DNA of 64,000 bases from Methylobacterium oryzae (GTDB taxonomy: Bacteria > Pseudomonadota > Alphaproteobacteria > Rhizobiales > Beijerinckiaceae): assembly GCF_021398735.1 (NCBI RefSeq), contig NZ_CP090349.1:5516001-5580000 (forward strand), read 5' to 3'. Shown here one piece after another: positions 25,576 through 36,100 of this stretch (within the stretch, counting starts at the first letter, position 1; every line of letters begins with the position of its first letter). The position numbers and the translations under genes were made by a program. The notes beneath the pieces are model-generated. The model saw nothing but the letters and a program-made list of their open reading frames with translations. It did not search any database and had not been told where the DNA came from.

Positions 25576-25671
25576 CGCCGTCTCGGCGAGCGGAGTAGGC
25601 GATCCAGGGCAACGCGGCGCTCACCGGCGGCGCGCCGACCCTGGGTCACTTCGCTCCGCCCGCGATGACGG
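25576..25671. repeat. ~90-bp imperfect palindromic intergenic repeat, copy C
   Basis: The left part CCGCCGTCTCGGCGAGCGGAG and right part CTTCGCTCCGCCCGCGATGACGG are imperfect inverted repeats, with GATCCAGGGCAACGC and CCCTGGGTCAC inside. It is more diverged than copies B and D. In orientation its inner order is reversed relative to copy B. It lies between two convergent genes (25563 and 25700), consistent with a shared terminator or REP-like role. Confidence 0.8.
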
Positions 25672-25699
25672 AAAGGGTCCTCGATACCCGCGCGCGGAC

Positions 25700-28600
25700 T
25701 CACGCCGCGCGCAGCTGCCGGATGGCGCGGAGCGCGGTCGCCCGCTGGATCTCCAGGCGCCGGATCAGCGGCATCAGGTCGGCGCCCGCGTGGGCGGCGG
25801 CCTCGACCTCCCGGCACAGGCTCGACAGGCCGACGAAGCCCAGCAGCCCGGCCGCCGCCACCAGGGCGTGCGCGTCGTGGGCGATCTGCAGGCGGTCGGT
25901 CTCGCTCGGCCGGAACCGCTCGGACAGCTCGTTCGCCAGGAGATCGAGCAGCGCCCCGACGCGATCGGTGCCGAAGCTCGCCTCCATCTCGGTCAGGACC
26001 GCCGCGTCGAGCACGGCCGAATCGACCTGCGGCAGGCGGCGCGGCACCTCGGCCCGCGCCGGCCGCCGCGCGCCCGGCGCCGTCCAGCGGCTGATCGTGG
26101 CGAAGAGGTCGGCCCGCCGGAACGGCTTGCCGACATGGTCGTCCATCCCGGCCTCGCGCAGCTCCTCGATCTGCGACGGCAGGACGTTGGCGGTCATGGC
26201 GACGATCGGGATGTCGCAGGCGGGCGGCGCGAGGGCGCGGATGCGGCGCGTGGCCGTGAGCCCGTCGACGCGGGGCATCTGGACGTCCATCAGCACGAGA
26301 TCGTAGGCCCGGCCGGCCGCGACCGACGACCCGACCGCCGTGATCGCCTCGGCGCCGTCCCCGGCCACGTCCACCGCGTAGCCCTGGGATTCGAGCACCG
26401 CGCAGGCGAGTTCCTGGTTGAGCGGCACGTCCTCGACGAGGAGCAGCCGCAGCGGCGCGCCCGGGACCTCGCCGGCCGCCGGAGCCGCGGCCGGGGGCGG
26501 CCGCGACGGCCCACCCGCGTCGGCCGCGGCGCCCGGGGCCGCGGTGTCCCGCTCGCCGCGGGGCAGCACCAGCCGGAACCAGAAGGTCGAGCCCGCCCCC
26601 TCGCGGCTCTCGACCCCGATCTCGCCGCCCATCAGCGACACGAGGTGCCGGGAGATCGCGAGGCCGAGGCCGGTGCCGCCGAAGCGCCGGCTGATCGAGC
26701 CGTCGACCTGGCTGAACCGCTTGAACAGCCGGTCCTGCTGCGCCGGCGCGATGCCGATGCCGGTATCGACCACGGAGAACCGGACCGCGTCGCCGGGGCG
26801 CCCGTCGGGGGCGACGCCGTCGCTCTCCCGCTCCGCGGTCACCGTGACCGAGCCCTCGGGCGTGAACTTCACGGCGTTGTTCAGCAGGTTGAGCAGCACC
26901 TGTCGCAGGCGCCCGGCATCGCCGACCACGAAGGTCGGCAGGGCCGGGTCGATCCGGGCCTCGATGGCGAGGCCGCTGCGGAGCGCGCTGCCCCGCACGA
27001 TCGAGACCGTGCTGTCGACGGTCGAGGCCAGCGGGAAGGTGACCGGATCGAGGGTCAGCTCGCCAGCCTCGATCTTCGAGAAGTCGAGGATGTCGTTGAC
27101 GACCGTGAGCAGGGCCGCGCCGGAACTCTGGATCAGCTCGAGGCGCCGCCGGTCCTCGTTCTGGATCGCGTCGCCGTCGAGGAGCAGCTCGGCATAGCCC
27201 AGGATGCCGTTCAGCGGGGTGCGGATCTCGTGGCTCATGGCGGCCAGGAACTCGCTCTTGGCCGCGCTCGCGCGCTCCGCCTCGGTGCGGGCCGCCTCGG
27301 CGTCGCGCGTGGCGGTGCGCAGGGCCGCCTCGACCGCCTTGCGCTCGGTGATGTCGAGGTGGAGGCCGACCATCCGCTGGGGCTGCCCGTCGGTGCCGCC
27401 GAGCGTCCGGCCCCGCGCGTAGAGCCAGCGCGCGCCGACCCGGAACTCGGCCGCGTAGGGGGTGCCGGACTCGACCGCCCGCCGGATCTCGTTCCAGACA
27501 TCGGAGACGTCGTCCGGATCGATCAGCGCCGTCCACGCGGAGGCCGAGATCGTGTGGGCGCCGCCGGTCTCCGGCAGGCCGTGCATCCGCGCGCTCTCCG
27601 GGCTGAGGACGGCGAGCCCCGTGCGCATGTCCCAGTCCCAGGTGCCGGCCTCCGCGGCGTCGAGGGCGATGTCGAGCAGGCCGCTCGCCTCCTCGACGGC
27701 GAGCCGCGCCGTGACGATGTCGTCGACGTCGAGGGCGGTCCCGAGCCACTCCGCCACCGCGCCGTCCGCCGGGTCGAGGCGGATCGGGATCAGGGAGAGC
27801 TTGTGCCACCGGTAGACGCCGTCCTGGCGCCGGATCCGCCACTGGCCGCTGTAGCCGGTGCCGGTCTCGACCGCCCGGATCCAGGCTGCCTCCATGGCGG
27901 CGGCATCCTCGGGGTGGTTCCGGACGAGGCGCTCCGCGCGCTCGGGCCCGATCGGCCCGTAATAGGACTGGAACTGCGCGTTGGCGTAGGTCGCCTGACC
28001 GTCCCCGACCCGCATGGTCCAGACCAGGAGCGGCAGCGCCTCGGCGAGGCCCCGGTAGCGCAGCTCGCTGCGGCGAACCTCGTCCTCGGCGCGCCGGCGC
28101 TCGGTCACGTCGATCAGGACGCCGAACAGGCCGGCGCCCGCCCCCTCCCCCCGGGCCATGCCGCGCACGACCACGTCGCGCAGCGCGCCGTCCGGCCGCA
28201 GCAGCCGGGCCTCGAAATCGAACCGGACCCCGCGGGCGATCGCGTCGGCGACGATCGCCTCGAGCCGGGCGCGGTCGTCGGGATGGTAGATCTGCGAGAA
28301 GGCGTCGAGATGCGGCGGCGGGGTCGCCGGGTCGCGGCCCGCGATGGCGTAGAGGCTCGCCGACCAGACCGGCTGCCCGTCCGCGAGATCCACGCGCCAG
28401 TTCCCGACGCTGGCGAGTTGCTCGGCCATGGTGAGCTGGTGGTTCGCCGCCTCTTGGGCGCGGGCCCGAGCGTTGATCTCCTGGTGCTGCTCGCGGATCA
28501 GCGCCTCGCGGATCGCCGCCTGCGCGATCTCCCGGTCGCGCCGCGCGTTGGCCTCCGTGAGGCGCAGATGCGCCACGACGATTTCGGCGAGGTCGCGGAA

Positions 28601-29035
28601 GGCGGCCGCATCCTCGGGCGAGAAGTCGGAGCGGGGCTCGGGATCGGCGAGGCAGAGGGTTCCGACCGGCAGGCCCGGCTGGAGGCTCAGGGCGATGCCC
28701 GCGTAGAACCGGATCCCGTCCGGCGCGGCGGCCACGGGCAGGTCGCGGAAGCGCGCGTCGAGCCGCGCGTCGGGGACGACCACGAGGGCGTCGCTGCGGA
28801 TCGTGTGCTGGCAGAAGCTCTCGTCCCGCCGCATCGTGGTCGGCACCCCGGCACAGGGCGTCTTCAGCCACTGGTGCGTGTCGCCCAGGAAGGCCACGAA
28901 CGCGCTGCGCACGCCGAACAGGCGCCGGGCGGTCCGGCAGACGGCCTCGAAATGCGGTTCCGGCGGTGTCCCGAGGATCGCGAGGGCCTCGAGGGCCGCG
29001 AGCCGGTCGCGCTCGTTCTCCGGCTGTGTGCTCAC
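25700..29035 (-). CDS. hybrid sensor histidine kinase (GAF-PAS3-HisKA-HATPase-REC-HPt)
   Basis: A 1111-residue soluble hybrid kinase with no membrane segment. Domains in order: N-terminal GAF (~10-155) with ESFCQHTI, then a coiled linker and three PAS/PAC units (~185-560) with [18 protein letters not shown] and [10 protein letters not shown]. The H-box is [19 protein letters not shown] (~610). The ATPase has [19 protein letters not shown] and [13 protein letters not shown] receiver has [12 protein letters not shown] and [12 protein letters not shown]. The C-terminal HPt has [15 protein letters not shown]. The GTG at 29035 is chosen because GGAG lies just upstream; a start at 29098 would overlap the upstream gene. 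It follows the O-antigen-ligase-like gene by 46 bases. The response-regulator partner is not nearby. Confidence 0.92.
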   Translation of the reverse strand: MSTQPENERDRLAALEALAILGTPPEPHFEAVCRTARRLFGVRSAFVAFLGDTHQWLKTPCAGVPTTMRRDESFCQHTIRSDALVVVPDARLDARFRDLPVAAAPDGIRFYAGIALSLQPGLPVGTLCLADPEPRSDFSPEDAAAFRDLAEIVVAHLRLTEANARRDREIAQAAIREALIREQHQEINARARAQEAANHQLTMAEQLASVGNWRVDLADGQPVWSASLYAIAGRDPATPPPHLDAFSQIYHPDDRARLEAIVADAIARGVRFDFEARLLRPDGALRDVVVRGMARGEGAGAGLFGVLIDVTERRRAEDEVRRSELRYRGLAEALPLLVWTMRVGDGQATYANAQFQSYYGPIGPERAERLVRNHPEDAAAMEAAWIRAVETGTGYSGQWRIRRQDGVYRWHKLSLIPIRLDPADGAVAEWLGTALDVDDIVTARLAVEEASGLLDIALDAAEAGTWDWDMRTGLAVLSPESARMHGLPETGGAHTISASAWTALIDPDDVSDVWNEIRRAVESGTPYAAEFRVGARWLYARGRTLGGTDGQPQRMVGLHLDITERKAVEAALRTATRDAEAARTEAERASAAKSEFLAAMSHEIRTPLNGILGYAELLLDGDAIQNEDRRRLELIQSSGAALLTVVNDILDFSKIEAGELTLDPVTFPLASTVDSTVSIVRGSALRSGLAIEARIDPALPTFVVGDAGRLRQVLLNLLNNAVKFTPEGSVTVTAERESDGVAPDGRPGDAVRFSVVDTGIGIAPAQQDRLFKRFSQVDGSISRRFGGTGLGLAISRHLVSLMGGEIGVESREGAGSTFWFRLVLPRGERDTAAPGAAADAGGPSRPPPAAAPAAGEVPGAPLRLLLVEDVPLNQELACAVLESQGYAVDVAGDGAEAITAVGSSVAAGRAYDLVLMDVQMPRVDGLTATRRIRALAPPACDIPIVAMTANVLPSQIEELREAGMDDHVGKPFRRADLFATISRWTAPGARRPARAEVPRRLPQVDSAVLDAAVLTEMEASFGTDRVGALLDLLANELSERFRPSETDRLQIAHDAHALVAAAGLLGFVGLSSLCREVEAAAHAGADLMPLIRRLEIQRATALRAIRQLRAA

Positions 29036-29081
29036 GTACCGTCTCCGGGTGCCGATCGGCCGCGACCGAGCGATGCCGCGC

Positions 29082-30356
29082 CTAGCGCCGCGTTTCAAGC
29101 GCGCCCGCCTGCGGCCGCGTGCCCATGCGCAACCGCGCGGCCTCCAGCGCCCAGACCATGCCCAGCATCATGTAGACGTGGCGCCACTTCTCGATGTCGA
29201 TCTGGACGGCCTGCAGGAAGAACATCAGCAGCGCCGGCCAGACGATCTGGGCGTGCGCCCGGACCGGCGACGGCTGCGCCAGGAGCCGGAAGCCGACGAG
29301 GCCGGTCGCCACCACGAGGCCGATGAACACGGCCCCGCCGAGCCAGCCGCCGTTGGCGAAGGAGCCGATGTAGGAATTGTGCGGTTCGAGCCCGAAGATC
29401 AGCCGCCAGTGCATCGGCCCCATCCCGAACGGCCGCTCCAGCAGCATGGCGAAGCCGCGGATCTGGTTGCCGAAGCGGCCGGTCTCGCCCTGGTCGTAGT
29501 CCTGGGTCAGGGCCGCCCGGGTCTCGAACATCTTGTGGACGTGGTCGACCGAGAGCAGCCCGATCACCGCGACGGTGCCGAGAACGATGGTCGCCAGGGT
29601 CAGGAGCACGATGCGGCGGCGCAGGCGCGGGGAGTCGCTGCCGGCGTAGACCGATCCCACCATCAGCAGCACCGCGACGGCGCTCCCGCCCCAGGACCCG
29701 CGCGAGAACGACAGGAAGATGCCGGCCACGATGATCAGCAGGCCGGCGAGCGACACGAGCGGCCGGCGCGTGGAGCCGGTGAGCAGGCCGTGCATCAGGT
29801 AGAGCGCGCCGAGCGTCAGGAACGAGCCGAAGACGTTCGGGTCCTGGAACGTGCCCGAGGCCCGGTCGTACTTGTAGAACAGGTCCTCGATCCCGAGCCA
29901 TTGCAGGTAGCCGACGATGCCCAGAGCCGCCGAGAACACGCAGCTCGCCGTGTAGGCCTTGAGCGCCAGCTCCATCCGGGCGTGGGTGTCGTCCGCGAAG
30001 AACATCGCGAAGAAGATGCAGGTGATCGAGAGATAGACCAGCTGCACCGTCCAGGTGACCGGGAACTCCTCGTTCAGGTAGGGCAGCAGCGCGGTGACGA
30101 TGCCCGCGAGGTAGAGGAGCAGGAGCGCCACCAGGGGCACCGCCCCGCGGTGCAGCCGGACGCCGAGGCAGAGCCAGAGCAGGATCGTGGGGATCGCGAC
30201 CGCGTCGTAGGGCGAGGTCTCCGAGAAGGCGAAGCAGGCGAAGAAGACGAACGCCGCGAACAGCGCCTTGGCCAGCCCCTCGACGGCCGCGATGAGCGGG
30301 ATTCCGCCCGCCGACCCGGACGGGACCGGGCCTGCGGGCGCTGCGGTGTGGGCCAT
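29082..30356 (-). CDS. O-antigen ligase / Wzy-like polysaccharide polymerase family protein
   Basis: A 424-residue inner-membrane protein with about 10-12 hydrophobic segments. It carries the Wzy_C-type region: SFSRGSWGGSAVAVLLMVG near residue 230, and a periplasmic loop ending in GMGPMHWRLIFGLEPHNSYIGSF. The H-N-x-Y motif there is the hallmark of ligase/polymerase enzymes acting on undecaprenyl-linked glycans. It would join or polymerise surface polysaccharide. No other polysaccharide genes adjoin it. Instead a hybrid histidine kinase follows at 46 bases, an unusual pairing. Ligase and polymerase cannot be told apart here. Confidence 0.87.
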   Translation of the reverse strand: MAHTAAPAGPVPSGSAGGIPLIAAVEGLAKALFAAFVFFACFAFSETSPYDAVAIPTILLWLCLGVRLHRGAVPLVALLLLYLAGIVTALLPYLNEEFPVTWTVQLVYLSITCIFFAMFFADDTHARMELALKAYTASCVFSAALGIVGYLQWLGIEDLFYKYDRASGTFQDPNVFGSFLTLGALYLMHGLLTGSTRRPLVSLAGLLIIVAGIFLSFSRGSWGGSAVAVLLMVGSVYAGSDSPRLRRRIVLLTLATIVLGTVAVIGLLSVDHVHKMFETRAALTQDYDQGETGRFGNQIRGFAMLLERPFGMGPMHWRLIFGLEPHNSYIGSFANGGWLGGAVFIGLVVATGLVGFRLLAQPSPVRAHAQIVWPALLMFFLQAVQIDIEKWRHVYMMLGMVWALEAARLRMGTRPQAGALETRR

Positions 30357-30426
30357 GGATACGCGGGCTCCGCGGGCCGGTTACGCGGGCCCGCGCCGTC
30401 CGTGATGCCACGGAAACGTTGAGAAT

Positions 30427-30457
30427 CGCCTTCCCGGCGCGGGGCGCCGGGGAGGCG
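30427..30457. terminator. strong hairpin between the CobW-type gene and the O-antigen-ligase-like gene
   Basis: CGCCTTCCCGGCG and CGCCGGGGAGGCG form a 13-bp stem with one G-T pair and a five-base loop. On the minus strand it follows the stop of the CobW-family gene within nine bases. No T-run follows in that direction, so it may be a Rho-linked or attenuating stem instead of a full intrinsic terminator. It separates the zinc-responsive gene from its neighbour. Confidence 0.5.
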
Positions 30458-30465
30458 GCGCCCGT

Positions 30466-31473
30466 TCAGGCGCGGCAGGCCTCGAAGCCCTCCTTGATCG
30501 CCGCCGGATCGAGGTTGCGGCCGATGAAGACCACCCGGGAGACCCGCTCCTCGTCCTGGCCCCAGTCCCCCTGCACGTCGCCGTCGAGGATCATGTGCAC
30601 GCCCTGGAAGACGAAGCGCTTCGGCTCGTCGGGGAAGGCCACGATCCCCTTGCACCGCAGGATGTCCGGACCCTGCGACTGGGTGAGGTTCGAGATCCAC
30701 GGCATGAACTTGTCCGGGTCGACCGCGCCCTCGATCTTGGCCGAGATCGAGCGGATGTCGGAATCGTGATGGTGGTGGTGCCCCGCCTCGAGGAAGTCGG
30801 GCTCGACGTCGAGGATGCGGTCGAGGTCGAAGGCGTTGCGCTCGAGGACCGCGTCGAGGGGCACGGCGCATTTCTGCGTGCGGTGGAGCTTGGCCAGCGG
30901 GTTGATCGTGCGGATCTCGGCCTCGACGCGGTCGAGGTCGGCCGGGGACACGAGGTCGCTCTTGTTGAGCAGGATCACGTCCGCGAAGGCGATCTGGTTC
31001 TTCGCCTCCGGCGCGTCCTTCAGGCGGTCGGACAGCCACTTGGCGTCGGCCACCGTCACCACGGCGTCGAGGCGGGCGGCCTCGCCGACATCCTGGTCGA
31101 CGAAGAAGGTCTGCGCCACGGGGGCCGGGTCGGCGAGGCCGGTCGTCTCGACGATGATCGCGTCGAACTTGCCCCGGCGCTTCACCAGCCCGTCCATGAT
31201 CCGGATCAGGTCGCCGCGCACCGTGCAGCAGACGCAGCCGTTGTTCATCTCGAACACCTCCTCGTCCGCGCCGACGACGAGGTCGTTGTCGATGCCGATC
31301 TCGCCGAACTCGTTGACGATCACGGCGTAGCGCTTGCCGTGGTTCTCGGTGAGGATCCGGTTGAGGAGCGTGGTCTTGCCCGCGCCGAGGTAGCCGGTGA
31401 GCACGGTGACCGGGATCTTGCCGGAGGCGGAACCGGGAGCGGCCGGGGCGGAAGCGTTGCTCGTATCGGACAT
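30466..31473 (-). CDS. CobW/COG0523-family GTPase, probable zinc metallochaperone
   Basis: A 335-residue G3E GTPase. Walker A is GYLGAGKTT (27-35), the metal-binding CxCC motif is in [11 protein letters not shown], and the G-motif ILLNKSDLV lies near 170. A run of five histidines at 232-236 flanked by Asp is a typical zinc-loading stretch. The C-terminal CobW_C domain follows ([14 protein letters not shown]). It would deliver zinc to client enzymes when zinc is scarce. The start at 31473 is preferred because the alternative ATG at 31533 lies inside the Zur-like operator at 31527-31543. No cobalamin gene is adjacent, arguing against a CobW role in B12 synthesis. Confidence 0.9.
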   Translation of the reverse strand: MSDTSNASAPAAPGSASGKIPVTVLTGYLGAGKTTLLNRILTENHGKRYAVIVNEFGEIGIDNDLVVGADEEVFEMNNGCVCCTVRGDLIRIMDGLVKRRGKFDAIIVETTGLADPAPVAQTFFVDQDVGEAARLDAVVTVADAKWLSDRLKDAPEAKNQIAFADVILLNKSDLVSPADLDRVEAEIRTINPLAKLHRTQKCAVPLDAVLERNAFDLDRILDVEPDFLEAGHHHHHDSDIRSISAKIEGAVDPDKFMPWISNLTQSQGPDILRCKGIVAFPDEPKRFVFQGVHMILDGDVQGDWGQDEERVSRVVFIGRNLDPAAIKEGFEACRA

Positions 31474-31526
31474 GACGGCTTCTTCGGTGACGGGTGCGGG
31501 ATCGCGCGGGCCTGGACCCGCGAGCG

Positions 31527-31543
31527 TTGTCATATTGTAACAA
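31527..31543 (-). promoter_or_regulatory. Zur-like operator upstream of the COG0523 GTPase
   Basis: On the minus strand the site reads TTGTTACAATATGACAA, an imperfect palindrome with six of eight arm positions paired. Its core agrees with the alphaproteobacterial Zur consensus (TGTTATAATATAACA) at 13 of 15 bases by eye. It lies 54 bases ahead of the chosen start. Zur repression of COG0523 genes is well established in bacteria; binding here is inferred. Confidence 0.65.
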
Positions 31544-31766
31544 ATCCCGTCAAAGGAAGACGGGGCCACACGGTTTCGCGACCGGGGCGCCGGATCGATT
31601 GCCTGTCGGACAAGCTTTGCTCTAGGCACGCCGTACCGCCCGAATCTTCCCGCGGCGCGCCATAGAAAAGCACCAGCGACCGCATTGATGTAGGCGTCGT
31701 CCGGGCACGTATCGTACTCTCGTCACCCAGCCCGGACTCTCGGTCCGGACCTAGAAGATCATCCGC

Positions 31767-33089
31767 ATGGACGCCCGAAATCCGCTGGACCAGGACGAGG
31801 CCGTCGCCGGCCCCGCGCGCGGGCGCCGATGGCCCGGCCTGCTGATCGCCGCCGTCCTGCTCGCGGCCGCCCTGGGCGCCGCCATCGCGTTTCCCGACCG
31901 GACCCGCGAGGCCGCCGCGCACCTCGTCGCGGCCGTGACCGGGCTGTTCGCCCCGGGCAACCCCGACCCGGGCATCGACGTGGAGAAGGCCGGCCCGGTG
32001 GAGCGGGTGTTCCGGCCCTCCAAGGAACAGCGGGCCGCCTTCGAGATCCTGCCGGTCGCCAACCTCGTATTCCGGCCCGAGGGCTCGGCCGAGGGACGGA
32101 TCGCCCTCAACGAGGACGACAACGTCCCGGTGGTCTCGCCCTATGCCGGCCGGGTGACGAAGGTCCTGGTCCGCGCCGGCGACGACGTGAAGGCCGGCGA
32201 CGTGCTGCTGACGCTCGAGGCCACCGACATGGTCCAGGCGCAGAACGACTATCAGGCGGCCGTGAACAACCTCCAGAAGCAGCAGGCGCTCCTGAAGCTC
32301 GACCAGACCATCGCGCAGCGCCAGCAGGAGCTGTTCCAGGCCCGCGCGACGGCACTGAAGGACTACCAGTCGGCCCAGAACGACGTCATCGCCGCCCAGA
32401 GCGACCTGAAGACCGCCGAGGGCGCCCTCGACGCGGTGCGGAGCCGCCTGCGCCTGCTGGGCAAGACCGACGCCGAGATCGCCGCCTTCGAGAAGAACGG
32501 CACGATGAGCGCCGAGACGCAGATCCGGGCGCCGATCGCCGGCACGATCGTCCAGCGCAAGGTCGGCATCGGACAGTACCTCTCGGCCTCCAGCGACCCG
32601 GTCTTCGTGATCGGCGACCTGTCGACGGTCTGGCTCGTGGCCAACGTCCGCGAGAGCGAGATCCCCAAGATCCGCATCGGCCAGGAGGTCGAGGCGAAGG
32701 TGGCGGGCTTCGGCGCGCGGGTGTTCAAGGCCCGGGTGAACTACATGGCCTCCAGCCTCGACCCGGCGACGCGGCGCCTCGCGGTGCGCAGCGAGGTCGA
32801 CAACCCGGACCGGGTGCTGCGCCCGGAGATGTTCGCCACCTACACGATCATCACCGGCAAGGGTGAGCCGAGCCCGAGCGTGCCGGTGGCCGCCATCGTG
32901 TACGAGGGCGACCGCACCCACGTCTGGGTGGCGCGGCCCGACGGCGCCGTGGAGGCGCGCGACATCAAGCTCGGCCTGATCAACGGCGACAACGCCCAGG
33001 TCGTCCAGGGCCTGAGCGCGGGCGAGCAGGTCGTCACGCGCGGGGCCCTGTTCATCGACCGGGCGGCCACCGGCGACAAGGCGTCCTGA
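31767..33089 (+). CDS. RND efflux periplasmic adaptor (CzcB/CusB-like membrane fusion protein)
   Basis: A 440-residue membrane-fusion protein. One N-terminal anchor (residues ~23-42) is followed by the barrel-sandwich lipoyl halves (VVSPYAGRVTKVLVRAGDDVKAGD near 125, and IRAPIAGTIVQRKVGIGQYL near 255). Between them is a long coiled coil (~155-235, Gln/Ala-rich). Beta-barrel and membrane-proximal domains follow. It links the inner-membrane pump to the outer-membrane channel. No His- or Met-rich metal-binding tail is seen. A hairpin (CCGGAC-TCTCG-GTCCGG, 31732-31748) lies in its leader. The pump gene follows after 11 bases. Confidence 0.92.
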   Translation: MDARNPLDQDEAVAGPARGRRWPGLLIAAVLLAAALGAAIAFPDRTREAAAHLVAAVTGLFAPGNPDPGIDVEKAGPVERVFRPSKEQRAAFEILPVANLVFRPEGSAEGRIALNEDDNVPVVSPYAGRVTKVLVRAGDDVKAGDVLLTLEATDMVQAQNDYQAAVNNLQKQQALLKLDQTIAQRQQELFQARATALKDYQSAQNDVIAAQSDLKTAEGALDAVRSRLRLLGKTDAEIAAFEKNGTMSAETQIRAPIAGTIVQRKVGIGQYLSASSDPVFVIGDLSTVWLVANVRESEIPKIRIGQEVEAKVAGFGARVFKARVNYMASSLDPATRRLAVRSEVDNPDRVLRPEMFATYTIITGKGEPSPSVPVAAIVYEGDRTHVWVARPDGAVEARDIKLGLINGDNAQVVQGLSAGEQVVTRGALFIDRAATGDKAS

Positions 33090-33100
33090 GCGGGGATCCG

Positions 33101-36100
33101 ATGAACGCCCTGATCGCCTTCTCGCTGCGCCAGCGCGTGCTGGTGGTGCTGCTGTTCGTCGTGATGCTCGGCGTCGGCTACGGCGCCTACACGCAGCTCA
33201 ACATCGAGGCCTACCCGGATCCGGTCCCGCCGCTCGTCGACGTGATCACCCAGAATCCGGGCCAGTCGGCCGACGAGATCGAGCGCTACATCACCATCCC
33301 CCTGGAGGTGGCGCTCGCCGGCATCCCGAACGCCCAGGTGGTCCGGACGATCTCGCTGTTCGGCCTCTCGGACGTGAAGGTCCAGTTCAACTACGAGTAC
33401 ACGTACGAGCAGGCGCTGCAGCGGGTGCTCAACCGCCTGTCGCAGGCGCCGACCCTGCCCAACGGCGCCACGCCGCAGATCTCGCCGACGAGCCCGGTGG
33501 GCGAGATCATGCGCTACAAGCTCGTCGGCCCGGCGGGCTACTCGCCCATGGACATGAAGACCTTGCAGGACTGGGTGCTGCAGCGCCGGTTCAAGGCGAT
33601 CCCCGGCGTCGTCGACGTCACGGCCTTCGGCGGGAAGGCGAAGGAGTACGAGGTCGCGGTCGACCTGAATCGCCTCCAGGCCCAGGGCCTGACCCTGGTG
33701 CAGCTGACCAACGCACTGAACAACGCCTCGATCAACGTCGGCGGCCAGACGCTGAACGTCGGGCAGCAATCGGCGGTGGTGCGCGGCATCGGCCTGATCC
33801 GCGACATGGACGACATTCGCGACACGATGATCAGCCTCGTCAACGGCACCCCGGTGCTGGTGCGAGACGTGGCGGAGGTGCGCGTGTCGAACGCCCCGCG
33901 CCTCGGCATCGTCGGCCACGACAACCAGCCCGACATCGTCGAGGGCATCGTGCTCATGACCCGCGGCGGCAAGAGCCTGCCGACGCTGGAGCGGGTCGAG
34001 GCCGAGATCGACAAGATCAACAGCTCCACGATCCTGCCGCCCGACGTGAAGATCGAGCGGATCTACGACCGCTCGGGCCTGATCCACACCACCACCCACA
34101 CGGTGATGCACAACCTCGTTTTCGGCGTGGTGCTGGTCTTCGTGGTGCAGTGGCTGTTCCTCGGCTCGCTCACGAGCGCGATCATCGTGGCGGCCACGAT
34201 CCCGTTCGCGCTCGGCTTCGCGATCCTGATCCTGGTGGTGCGCGGCGACTCGGCCAACCTGCTGTCGCTCGGCGCGATCGATTTCGGCCTGATCGTCGAC
34301 GCGACCGTGATCATGGTGGAGAACGTCTTCCGCCACATCGCCGAGCCCGATCACGTGAAGGGCGAGGATCCGCCCGACGGCCTCACCGGGCGGCTCGGCA
34401 CGATCGCGATCGCCGGGCGCGAGGTGAACCGGGCGATCTTCTTCTCGGCGACGATCATCATCGTCGGCTTCCTGCCGCTGTTCACGATGACCGGCGTCGA
34501 GGGCCACATCTTCGGCCCGATGGCCAAGACCTACGCGTACGCGCTGCTCGGCGGCCTGCTGGCGACCTTCACCGTCTCGCCCGCGCTCTCGGCCCTCATG
34601 CTGCCGAAGAAGCTCGAGGAGCGCGACACCCTGATCGTGCGGGTGCTGCGCGTCGGCCACGAGGCGGCCCTGCGCTTCGGCCTGCGCAACCGGATCCTGG
34701 CGGTCGCCGTGATGCTGGCGGTTCTGCTGGTCTCGGGCCTCACGGCCCGCAACCTCGGCCTCGAATTCCTGCCGCGTCTCGAGGAGGGCAACCTCTACGT
34801 GCGCGGGACGATGCCGTCCTCGATCTCGCTGGAGGCCGGCAACGCCTACGTCCAGCGCATGCGCAAGATCTTCCAGGAGGTCCCGGAGGTCACCACCGTC
34901 CTGTCGCACCAGGGCCGCCCGAACGACGGCACCGACGCCACGGGATTCTTCAACGTCGAGATCCTAGCGCCGCTCAAGCCCATCGACCAGTGGCGCAAGG
35001 GCCTCGACAAGGAGACGCTGATCCAGGACCTCAGCAAGAAGCTGGAGGCAGAATTCCCCGGTATCGAGTTCAACTTCTCACAGTATATCGAGGACAACGT
35101 CCAGGAGGCCGCCTCGGGCGTGAAGGGCGAGAACTCGGTCAAGATCTACGGCAACGACCTCGCGCAGCTCACCAAGACCGCCAACGCCGTCAAGGCCGCG
35201 CTCGCCACCGTCCCCGGCGTCACCGACCTGTCGGTGTTCGAATCCCTCGGCCAGCCGACGGTGCGGATCGACGTCGACCGCCACAAGGCCGCCCGCTACG
35301 GCCTCTCGATCGGCGACGTGAACACCACGATCCAGGCGGCGATCGGCGGCCAGACCGCGGGCGACCTCTACGAGTACGGCTCGGACCGGCACTTCCCGAT
35401 GCGGGTGCGGCTCGCCAAGGAGTACCGCTCCTCGCTCGCCGGCATCCGCAACATCGCGGTCGGCGCCCAGAACCCCAACGGCGGCGTGATCCAGGTGCCG
35501 CTCTCCGAGATCGCCGACGTCGACCTCGTCTCCGGCGCCTCGTTCATCTACCGCGAGGACCAGCAGCGCTACATCCCGGTGAAGTTCTCGGTGCGCGGCC
35601 GCGACCTCGGCAGCGCCGTGCTCGAGGCCCAGCGCAAGGTCGCCGACGCGGTCGACCTCCCGCCAGGCTACCGGCTGGAATGGGTCGGCCAGTTCACCAA
35701 CCTGAAGGAGGCGGCCGCCCGCCTCAGCCTCGTGGTGCCGATCACGCTGCTGCTGATCGCGCTGCTCCTCTACATCAACTTCTCATCGGTGGCCGACATG
35801 CTGCTGACCCTGTCGGTCATCCCGATGGCGATGATCGGCGGCATTTTCGCCCTGGCGCTGACCGGCACGCCGTTCTCGATCTCGGCGGCGATCGGCTTCA
35901 TCGCGCTGTTCGGGATCTCGACCATGGAGGGCGTGATCCTGCTCGCCTACTACAACCAGCTGCTCGACGAGGGCTGGAAGCGGCAGGAGGCGGTCTGGCA
36001 CGCCGCCGTGGTCCGCATGCGCCCGGTGATGATGACCTGCGTGGCGGCCTGCGTCGGCCTGCTGCCGGCCGCGGTCTCCACCGGCATCGGCTCGCAGGTG

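Noticed and set aside
25790-29326. Long plus-strand frame opposite the hybrid kinase
   Set aside because: No motif is visible and it crosses into the next gene. The kinase on the minus strand has intact HK, REC and HPt motifs.
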